From an uncultured Verrucomicrobia subdivision 3 bacterium (GTDB taxonomy: Bacteria; Verrucomicrobiota; Verrucomicrobiae; Limisphaerales; UBA11358): DNA of 12,848 nucleotides. Where the stretch lies: the NCBI GenBank assembly GCA_903847285.1, contig CAINDH010000075.1, positions 1-12,848 on the forward strand, in the 5' to 3' direction. The first letter of the stretch is position 1. Every line of letters starts with the position of its first letter. The notes below the pieces were generated by a model, which saw only the letters and a list, made by a program, of their open reading frames with translations, was not told where the DNA came from and did not search any database. Made by a program: the position numbers and the translations under genes. Shown here in pieces: positions 6,976 through 12,848 of this stretch.

Positions 6976-9918
6976 TTACAAAAGCGGCAATTCCAGTTCC
7001 ACGCGGGTGCCGCCTTCGGGCCGGCGCGAGATGCGGCACTGCCCTTGCATGGCGGCCATCCGTGTGCACAGGTTGCCGAGGCCGTGGCCTTGGCTCTCGC
7101 CCGGTTCAAATCCCTTGCCGTTGTCCTCCACGATCAGGAGTAACTTTCGTCCGGTGGTATGGAGGCGCAAAACCACTTCGGTGGCCGCCGCGTGGCGGAC
7201 GACGTTGGTGAGCGATTCTTTGGCGGCCAGAAAGAGACTGTGCCGGCGCTCCGAATCGAGTGCCAGTAGGGGTAAATCAGTTTGCATATCCAAACGCAGG
7301 CGGATGCCCGCCCGGCCTAAAAACTCGCCCGCATAACCGCTCAGATAATCGGCGAATGGCCCCACCGAATCGTAATGCGGATTGATGGCCCAGATGATTT
7401 CATCCAAGGCGCACACCATGCTTTCAGACTTTTGCACGATTTGTGACAGGCAATCTCCGATCTGCCCGGCGGGGGTTTCGGCGGATACGCTGGTGGCCAG
7501 AATATTTACTTCGGTCAGGCTGCCGCCCAGATCATCGTGCAGATCCTTGGAAATGCGGGCTCGCTCGCGTTCCAATAGCTGCTGGCGTTCCAGTTCCTCA
7601 ACCCGCCGCCGGACCCGGCTGCGAATCCAAAACGCGATGATGCTGATGACGGCCAGGAAGCTGCCTATCCAGCAAACGGGCGCAAACCATGCCCGTTCCC
7701 ACAGAAAGGGAGGGATGGTGAAGGCGATCGTGGTGTCGCTCGGATTCCAGAACCCGTCTTCGTTGCCAGCCGCAACGCGGAATTGATAATCGCCCGGCGG
7801 GAGGGCGGCATAGGTCGCCGCGTGGTCGCCATGCGGGCTGCTCCATTCTTTTTCCACCGGTTCAAGTTGGTGCTTGAAATGCACGCGCTGCGCCGATTTG
7901 AGACTCGGGGCGTTAAATGCGATTTCCACCCGCCGTTCCCCCAAGGGCAGGGTGATGTGGTTGGACCGGGAACCGAGAATTACCGGCCCGGAGGCAGTGA
8001 CCAGCTGCGCAATCCGAACTTGGAGTAAATTCGTGTTGGCGTGGACTGCCGCCGGGTTGACTGCCACCAGGCCTTGACGGGTGGCAAACCACAAACGCCC
8101 ATCTTGCGTGCGGCAAGCTGAGGGATGCGCGGCCGTCGAGCATTCGCGCGTGGCCAAACCGTCCGTGGTGTCCAAGGTCAGGCAGCGCACTTCGGTAGTT
8201 TGGCCTTCGGCGCATAGATTCAACTCATTCAGATCGACGGCGCAGATCCCGGCGTAGGTGCCCAGCCACATCCGCCCCTGATCATCATCGATGATTTGAA
8301 CCACGGTATCGCTCGGCAGGCCATTTTTCGTGGTGATGACGGACACCTTGCCGTTCTTCAACCGCATCAAGCCAGATCCATCGGTGCCGCACCAGAGAGT
8401 TTCGTCATCACTGCGATGGAGCGCAAAAATGTTCTCGCTGGGAATCCCCTGTTTCCGCTGCCAATAAGTCACCTCGCCTCCGCTAGAATGGCCGAGGCCG
8501 ACACCGGTCGTGCCAAACCAGATGCCGCCTTTGCCATCCCCTTCAATGCAGGTCACCACCACGGCGTCGCGCACCAGTCGCCGGACGTTGGCAAAATCCG
8601 GGGCCGCCAGCTGAAACAGACTTTCCCGGGAGCCCACCCAAAAATCTCCATTGGTTGCGGTAAAAACCGACCTGATGCTGCCGGAAATTTCGGGAACCGG
8701 TTGAGTAAATATTCCATTCTCCAGCCGGCCCAAACCTTTGCCACCTATCCCAACCCACAGGCAGTTGCTGGCCGACTCATCCACCGTGGTCAAAACTTTG
8801 ATTTGGTCAGGGATGCCTTCGATATGCCTCCAAGTGGTGTCATAGTGATACAGGCCGGCGTCTTCGGTGGTAACCCAGACGCCACCTTTTGCCGCAGGTG
8901 CCAGTCCCTGAATCCGGCGGTCGGACAGGTTGCCGGGCGGCAGGAGACAGTGCGCCCGTTTGGGCCAGATGCCAACCAGGCCGGCGCTCGTGCCGACCCA
9001 TAAATTCTGGTCTTTATCAACCAGCAAACTGGTGACCGAGGCGCTGGGCAAACCCTCTGGCGTCGAGAAATGTCCCTGCACCCCGTTGACTCCAGCGACA
9101 TGAACACCCTCCGAGAATGTGCCTCCCGCCAATTTGTCCCCCCATTCGCACATCTTCATGTAAACGGAATAACCCCAGTTCACTTTCCCCAAATCTTCAA
9201 GCAGTTGGTTGCCAAGCCAACGTCCCAGTTTTCCCTCGCGCACCGCCCAATAGCCCCCCTTGCTACTGCGGAGCATCCACCGTCCGTCAGCGGGCACAGG
9301 AGGCTCCTCCGGGTCGGCTTCGGTCGTCAAACCATCAGCCCGAACCAGGAAGCAACGTCCTTTGAATGTGGTTGCCCGCAGAATCCCGTCGGCGGCTTGG
9401 GAGTCAAGATTCAGAAAAGCATCCCGGCCTCGGGGAAACTGGACAATATTCCCGTCCGGTTTGAGGCCGGCCAACTGCCACTTCCGGTTGAGCATATAGA
9501 CATTGCCCTGGGCGTCGTCCCCAAAACAGTGAATTGGCTCGTGCCACCAGTCGGTCGGCATCCGGATCGGCTTGAAGTGCCCGCCTTCAAGCAAGGTGAC
9601 GTGGCCGGTTTCGTGCCCGATCCAGAGCCGTCCCCGCCGGTCGCAGAACAGGGCGTTGATCAGATTGTTGGGGAGTTCCGGGGTGCTGCTGATCTGGAAG
9701 ACATCGAACCGGTTGCCGTCAAAACGTGCCAGACCGTTGAACGTGGCGATCCACAGAAAGCCATCGGGAGTCTGGGCCATGGCTTTCACGGTATCCAGCG
9801 GCAAGCCTTCTCGGGCGGTCCACGAACGCACCACATAATCGTCCTGCAAATCACCCGGGTTTGCGAAGGAGGTCAACGCGGACCAGGCACACAGGGTTAA
9901 GGCGAGCAAGCGGCGCAT
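6976..9918 (-). CDS. Membrane sensor histidine kinase: beta-propeller repeats, Y_Y_Y domain, HisKA_3, HATPase
   Basis: A 980-residue protein from ATG 9918, chosen over an ATG at 9993 because residues 1-19 (MRRLLALTLCAWSALTSFA) are a signal peptide. About residues 20-640 hold repeated two-component propeller units of the type G.LW.GT..GL.R (for example FLWIATFNGLARFDG and RMWLGTYAGICAV). A Y_Y_Y-type beta-sandwich follows (EWSSPHGDHAATYAALPPGDYQF, in part), then one membrane helix near 744-764 and a coiled linker. The cytoplasmic kinase has HisKA_3 motif DLHDDLGGSL with H794, N-box KESLTNVVRH (N905) and G-box VEDNGKGF (D932). It should sense a periplasmic ligand, probably an oligosaccharide, and phosphorylate the regulator encoded downstream. 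The gene is bracketed by a 25-bp inverted repeat, and its first 63 coding bases plus upstream sequence recur at the right edge of the window. Ligand and partner are inferred. Confidence 0.95.
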   Translation of the reverse strand: MRRLLALTLCAWSALTSFANPGDLQDDYVVRSWTAREGLPLDTVKAMAQTPDGFLWIATFNGLARFDGNRFDVFQISSTPELPNNLINALFCDRRGRLWIGHETGHVTLLEGGHFKPIRMPTDWWHEPIHCFGDDAQGNVYMLNRKWQLAGLKPDGNIVQFPRGRDAFLNLDSQAADGILRATTFKGRCFLVRADGLTTEADPEEPPVPADGRWMLRSSKGGYWAVREGKLGRWLGNQLLEDLGKVNWGYSVYMKMCEWGDKLAGGTFSEGVHVAGVNGVQGHFSTPEGLPSASVTSLLVDKDQNLWVGTSAGLVGIWPKRAHCLLPPGNLSDRRIQGLAPAAKGGVWVTTEDAGLYHYDTTWRHIEGIPDQIKVLTTVDESASNCLWVGIGGKGLGRLENGIFTQPVPEISGSIRSVFTATNGDFWVGSRESLFQLAAPDFANVRRLVRDAVVVTCIEGDGKGGIWFGTTGVGLGHSSGGEVTYWQRKQGIPSENIFALHRSDDETLWCGTDGSGLMRLKNGKVSVITTKNGLPSDTVVQIIDDDQGRMWLGTYAGICAVDLNELNLCAEGQTTEVRCLTLDTTDGLATRECSTAAHPSACRTQDGRLWFATRQGLVAVNPAAVHANTNLLQVRIAQLVTASGPVILGSRSNHITLPLGERRVEIAFNAPSLKSAQRVHFKHQLEPVEKEWSSPHGDHAATYAALPPGDYQFRVAAGNEDGFWNPSDTTIAFTIPPFLWERAWFAPVCWIGSFLAVISIIAFWIRSRVRRRVEELERQQLLERERARISKDLHDDLGGSLTEVNILATSVSAETPAGQIGDCLSQIVQKSESMVCALDEIIWAINPHYDSVGPFADYLSGYAGEFLGRAGIRLRLDMQTDLPLLALDSERRHSLFLAAKESLTNVVRHAAATEVVLRLHTTGRKLLLIVEDNGKGFEPGESQGHGLGNLCTRMAAMQGQCRISRRPEGGTRVELELPLL

Positions 9919-9992
9919 AGGTTCGGAAATTTGCAGTCTAATCCAACGTCCCTCGAGAGGCAACTCTGCGACCCCAAAAGCTTCCAAAATCA
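9857..9992. repeat. 136-bp direct repeat, copy 1 (kinase start codon region)
   Basis: Matches 12713-12848 at a constant offset of 2856 with three mismatches (9869, 9871, 9873); positions 9874-9992 are identical (119 bp). It includes the first codons of the kinase (start at 9918) and 74 nt of its upstream region, and ends inside the right inverted-repeat arm. Because the window stops at the end of copy 2, the true right limit of the repeat is unknown. Confidence 0.98.
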
Positions 9993-10010
9993 CCCGTTCG
10001 GGGGATGCCC
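9986..10010 (-). repeat. Right arm of the 25-bp inverted repeat bracketing the sensor kinase
   Basis: Inverted partner of 6944-6968 (23/25). Its inner end (AAAATCA) is the last thing seen in the second direct-repeat copy at the window's right edge. It sits 67 nt upstream of the kinase start. Outer-to-outer distance of the pair is 3067 bp. No convincing target-site duplication was found outside the arms. Confidence 0.85.
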
Positions 10011-10134
10011 CGGAAACCGGGTTTCGGCGAAAGTAGCGTCATCAACCGGAACAACCAGAACGCACAGATGCACCGATGTGCGAAATGATGGGTTCTGTTA
10101 AAAGTAAATGAATTATCAACCGACGAGCTTCTTC

Positions 10135-10141
10135 GGAGAAG
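10135..10141 (+). promoter_or_regulatory. Ribosome binding site of the beta-helix gene
   Basis: GGAGAAG lies 6 nt before the ATG at 10148 and fixes this start. It is the clearest Shine-Dalgarno in the window; most minus-strand genes have weak ones. It can pair with CTTCT at 10128-10132 in a small 5-bp hairpin, probably too weak to matter. Confidence 0.7.
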
Positions 10142-10147
10142 ATTGCG

Positions 10148-12649
10148 ATGAAGAAATGGATCATGGCAGCAGCAGGTATTGTGATGAATCTGACGGCCAG
10201 TGCTGGAGTCATTTTCAGTTCAGATTTCAATTCGGCAACTCAGGCTGGCGGAGTCGGCACTGTAATAACAATGAGTAGGGCAACAAACGGGGTGACGGTG
10301 AGCACACTGACTGCCGGAGCGGGTGTGGTGTCCTTTCAGATCGATTCAATCAGTCTGGCTGGCCAGAGTGTTCCTCCTGTGTTCGCTTCGGATTCCGTCG
10401 GAACAAATCCTTCTTCCAATCTGACTCAGGCGGTTGCTAACAATGAATATTTTCAGTTCACGGTCAGCAGTTCCAATGCACTGAGATATGGGGTCCTCAG
10501 TTTTACGATGGTTAAAAACGGCTTCGGCAACTTTTCCGGGATTACGCTGCGCTCCAGTGCGGATAATTATGCGTCCGATCTTGTTACCGTGGCCAACTCG
10601 GTCGCGCAAGGGGTATATCCGGCCAGCGTCGATCTGTCGTCCATTGCTGCATTTGGCAATCGGACCAATGTGACGTTCCGTTTTTACCTCTACGATGAAT
10701 ATGCCGGGAACAACAATCGTCATCTTGGGATTGATAATATCCAAATCCAGATTGCAGGGGGGGCGGTATCCGGACCGCCCGTCCTCACGATCAGTGCCGG
10801 TCCCGGAAAGGTGACCATCGGTGCAACCAATCTTTCCGCGGTGACTGCTAACACACTGCAGTTCAAGCCGTATCTTACATACGGTTCCTGGAGCAACCTT
10901 TACTCCGTGACCGGGGTGACGGCAACCAACTGGATTTTTTCTCCCACGAATACAGGTTTCTTCAGAGTCGCGACATCCTCCGCTCGCATTTTTTCTGTTG
11001 ATACGTATTACGATGCGGCAGATGGAACGGATTGGGGACCTTCGATCCGGCGGGCTGTTGCAGTGGCCCAAGCCTTTACCGCGCAGAGCAAAACAAATTT
11101 TTCACAGGTCTGGTTTACCCCGAATGCGACCTACTCACTGGCAAATAGAACAAATACCTTTGCGCAGATCGAGCTGTTCCAGGCGGAGCGAATCAGTTTT
11201 ATCGGGAATCAGGCCCGATTGGTTTCCGACATTCACAACAATCACTTTTCACTGTGGCGTTGCAATGACATCACGATTGACGGGTTTCGTCTCGATTTAA
11301 ATCCGCTTCCCTTTACGCAGGGCTCGGTAGTTGGCGTCACCAGCGCATCGGGACAATTCGACCTGCAAATAGACTCCGGTTTTGCATACCCCCCGATGGG
11401 AACCTATTCCACTGGAGGCGGTGTAAATGACGCCCCGTTTTTTAATCCGGACGGCAGTCACAATCATGCTTGGGTTAATATCAGTCAGCTGACCCATCCA
11501 GCAGAGCTAGCCTCGAATGTTTTTAGGGTTTTTGTTGCCTCAAATAACTTTTCAACTTTGACCAACATCTTTGTTGGAGATCGGTGTGTGTTGAAAACGT
11601 TGATGGACTATCCACAAACAGGGATCCCGAATTCTTATGCGTCGGACGGCGAGCTGATGAGCAACGGCGGGGGAAATATTGAGATTCGCAAGTGCGATGC
11701 CGTGACGATCCAAAATACGGAAAGTTATGCCTCGCGGGCCCAGACGGTTCATACTTTTGGATGCAGCCGTCTCTCTTTTAATAATTTCAATATTGTCCCC
11801 GCTCCGGGCACTGGACGGTTGCTTGCCTCAAATAAAGGAGCAGTGATTCCTCTGGACACTCTGGGGCCGGTTACACTAACGAACTGTTGGTTGGAATCGG
11901 CTGCCGACGATCTGTTGAACCCAAACGATAATCCTTTGGGATCTCTAGTTGTGATTTCCAGCAACGTTGTGAATGTTAGCGTTGATACATATCCTATGGA
12001 ACAGTCGGCCGGCTGGAATTTGCTGATTGTCAATCCGGCGACTCCTGCGCTGAAGGCGACCTGCCGGATTGCTTCGGTAAGCAGTGTGTCGAACAGCGGA
12101 ACGGATTTCCAGCTGGTATTGGATCAGATGGTGTTTGAGCCCGGTAATTCCTCCATTTCTTCTAATGACTGGATTTATGTCCAACGGCTGGCTCCGGTGA
12201 CGGTAGCGAATACAGTTTTTGTAAACAGCATGAAAAAAGGCATTATTTCAAAGGGACCGACGGTGGTCAGCGGATGCACCTTCAGCAATCTCAACTACGG
12301 GATCCATCATTATTTCCAGGGAATAGGTTCCAGCGTCGGCTCAGGGCCCTTCGCTTACGGCCTCCAAGCCACCGGCAATCAGTTTAGCGATATTTTAACC
12401 GGCATGGTGGTGCTCTATACGGACGGAAGTGCGGCGTTCAATGTCGACCAGCAGAATATAGTTTCAAACAACGTGTTCGACCAGTCCGCCGACGGGAATG
12501 GAATCCAGGCGGTCCGCATGAACGGCCTCACCATTGAGAACAACAGTTTCAGTTTTGATCCATCGGTTCCCGCCGACCGTCAGGCCATCGTGCTGGTCAG
12601 TTGCACCAACACCATCGTTTCCGGCAACACCGGCGACCGGCTGCCTTGA
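10148..12649 (+). CDS. Secreted right-handed parallel beta-helix protein, GH110-like
   Basis: An 833-residue protein with a signal peptide (1-19). Residues 21-205 look like a beta-sandwich ending in LGIDNIQIQI, of the kind found at the front of many secreted anchor or carbohydrate-binding proteins. Residues 212-275 form a short module ending in NTGFFRVATS, common in verrucomicrobial exoproteins. From about 283 a beta-helix begins with VDTYYDAADGTDWGPSIRRA and continues to the C-terminus with many short Asn-rich turns. Inside it, VTLTNCWLESAADDLLNP (D587, D588) resembles the G-x-I-x-I-x-x-C...DD...N block that I recall from GH110 alpha-galactosidases; the additional Asp expected upstream appears to be Gly564. 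Divergent from the kinase and AT-richer than the other genes, so possibly acquired. Secreted beta-helix is secure; GH110-like is tentative, and polysaccharide lyase or another helix family remains possible. Confidence 0.8.
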   Translation: MKKWIMAAAGIVMNLTASAGVIFSSDFNSATQAGGVGTVITMSRATNGVTVSTLTAGAGVVSFQIDSISLAGQSVPPVFASDSVGTNPSSNLTQAVANNEYFQFTVSSSNALRYGVLSFTMVKNGFGNFSGITLRSSADNYASDLVTVANSVAQGVYPASVDLSSIAAFGNRTNVTFRFYLYDEYAGNNNRHLGIDNIQIQIAGGAVSGPPVLTISAGPGKVTIGATNLSAVTANTLQFKPYLTYGSWSNLYSVTGVTATNWIFSPTNTGFFRVATSSARIFSVDTYYDAADGTDWGPSIRRAVAVAQAFTAQSKTNFSQVWFTPNATYSLANRTNTFAQIELFQAERISFIGNQARLVSDIHNNHFSLWRCNDITIDGFRLDLNPLPFTQGSVVGVTSASGQFDLQIDSGFAYPPMGTYSTGGGVNDAPFFNPDGSHNHAWVNISQLTHPAELASNVFRVFVASNNFSTLTNIFVGDRCVLKTLMDYPQTGIPNSYASDGELMSNGGGNIEIRKCDAVTIQNTESYASRAQTVHTFGCSRLSFNNFNIVPAPGTGRLLASNKGAVIPLDTLGPVTLTNCWLESAADDLLNPNDNPLGSLVVISSNVVNVSVDTYPMEQSAGWNLLIVNPATPALKATCRIASVSSVSNSGTDFQLVLDQMVFEPGNSSISSNDWIYVQRLAPVTVANTVFVNSMKKGIISKGPTVVSGCTFSNLNYGIHHYFQGIGSSVGSGPFAYGLQATGNQFSDILTGMVVLYTDGSAAFNVDQQNIVSNNVFDQSADGNGIQAVRMNGLTIENNSFSFDPSVPADRQAIVLVSCTNTIVSGNTGDRLP

Positions 12650-12655
12650 TGGGCG

Positions 12656-12671
12656 GGTTCACTTGTGAACC
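12656..12671 (+). terminator. Stem-loop just after the beta-helix gene
   Basis: A perfect 7-bp stem GGTTCAC / GTGAACC with a 2-nt loop (or 6 bp with a CTTG tetraloop) starts 7 nt after the stop codon. No T-run follows directly, so it may be a weak or factor-assisted terminator, or only an RNA-stabilising hairpin. Confidence 0.45.
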
Positions 12672-12696
12672 GCGCAGCATCAAAAATATCTTGTTA

Positions 12697-12774
12697 TCAG
12701 GTTTGCAGGGTTGGGTTTGCGAAGAATGCCAACGCGGACCAGGCACACAGGGTTAAGGCGAGCAAGCGGCGCAT
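12697..12774 (-). pseudogene. Truncated 5' copy of the sensor kinase gene (leader only)
   Basis: From ATG 12774 on the minus strand the frame reads MRRLLALTLCAWSALAFFAN, then PTLQT and a TGA at 12699-12697: 25 residues. The first 15 match the kinase leader exactly (MRRLLALTLCAWSAL) and ANP..LQ still aligns with the kinase's ANPGDLQ, so homology extends slightly past the 136-bp repeat with a codon deleted. After that it breaks into a stop and unrelated sequence. It keeps the same upstream region as the intact gene as far as the window shows, so it might still be transcribed. It is best read as the remnant of a second kinase or cassette copy. Confidence 0.8.
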
Positions 12775-12848
12775 AGGTTCGGAAATTTGCAGTCTAATCC
12801 AACGTCCCTCGAGAGGCAACTCTGCGACCCCAAAAGCTTCCAAAATCA
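12713..12848. repeat. 136-bp direct repeat, copy 2 (right edge of window)
   Basis: Second copy of 9857-9992, same orientation; 12730-12848 is identical to 9874-9992. It contains the kinase-like leader start (12774) and its upstream 74 nt, and is still matching at the last base, which is 7 nt into the inverted-repeat arm. With copy 1 it brackets the beta-helix gene. Confidence 0.98.

Larger units (their letters stand above)
9919..10147. promoter_or_regulatory. Divergent intergenic region between kinase and beta-helix gene
   Basis: This 229-nt region must hold the promoters of two divergent genes. The half nearest the kinase (9919-9992) is part of the direct repeat. At 9986-10010 lies the right inverted-repeat arm, then a small dyad GAAAC-CGG-GTTTC (10013-10025). 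The half nearest the beta-helix gene is AT-richer. No confident -35/-10 pair could be assigned for either direction. Confidence 0.4.

Noticed and set aside
9919..9993. Kinase start at ATG 9993
   Set aside because: It would place 25 non-leader residues before a clear signal peptide beginning at 9918.
6944..10010. A classical insertion sequence
   Set aside because: No transposase between the inverted repeats and no convincing target-site duplication; listed only as a repeat pair and a hypothesis.
10128..10141. Hairpin CTTCT/AGAAG covering the ribosome site as an RNA switch
   Set aside because: Only five weak base pairs with a 4-nt loop; too little to claim regulation.
10346..11071. A 241-codon minus-strand frame inside the beta-helix gene
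   Set aside because: Antisense shadow: no domain, Arg/Ile/Gly-rich, while the plus strand has a long coherent secreted protein with a good ribosome site.
9993..12848. The direct repeat taken as proof of a 2856-bp circular element
   Set aside because: Circle formation by recombination is possible, but no recombinase, origin or replication gene is present and the repeat may continue beyond the window, so no plasmid or integrative element is called.

Overview
The window looks like a polysaccharide-degradation locus from a member of the PVC group, most likely Verrucomicrobiota. This is inferred from gene content and style: paired secreted sulfatases, SASA/CE6-type esterases, a GH99-like protein, a propeller/Y_Y_Y sensor kinase next to a NarL-type regulator, and a beta-helix protein with an 'FFRV'-ending module. 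No rRNA or other phylogenetic marker is present. There are two compositional zones: a GC-rich minus-strand block (about 1-9918) and a visibly AT-richer plus-strand gene (10148-12649).

Minus-strand block, in transcription order from the right: a periplasmic-sensor histidine kinase (9918-6976), a NarL/LuxR response regulator (6844-6197), a 137-nt gap, then five tightly packed secreted enzymes. These are a CE6/SASA esterase (6059-5106), a GH99-like glycoside hydrolase candidate (5109-3982), sulfatase B (3965-2550), sulfatase A (2542-1124) and a sialate-O-acetylesterase-type esterase that runs off the left edge (1127-1). Two junctions are 4-nt ATGA overlaps and the other two are gaps of 7 and 16 nt, so the five are almost certainly one operon. 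All five begin with signal peptides. The likely job is deacetylation, desulfation and backbone or side-chain cleavage of an acetylated, sulfated glycan outside the cytoplasm, with the kinase/regulator pair as local control. This resembles a split version of the hybrid two-component systems of Bacteroidetes PULs. No transporter or SusC/D is visible.

Right part: divergently transcribed from the kinase is an 833-aa secreted right-handed beta-helix protein with GH110-like features.

The least ordinary signals are repeats. (1) A 25-bp inverted repeat (23/25 matches) brackets exactly the kinase gene (6944-6968 and 9986-10010). (2) A 136-bp direct repeat (last 119 bp identical) places a second, truncated copy of the kinase 5' end and its upstream region at the right edge of the window (12713-12848), so the beta-helix gene lies between two copies. 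(3) Four of the five operon enzymes share nearly the same signal-peptide coding segment; in the two sulfatases a 104-bp block is 100/104 identical although the proteins diverge right after it. Together these suggest a kinase cassette that has moved or been copied, and an operon whose leaders have been homogenised or assembled from one template.
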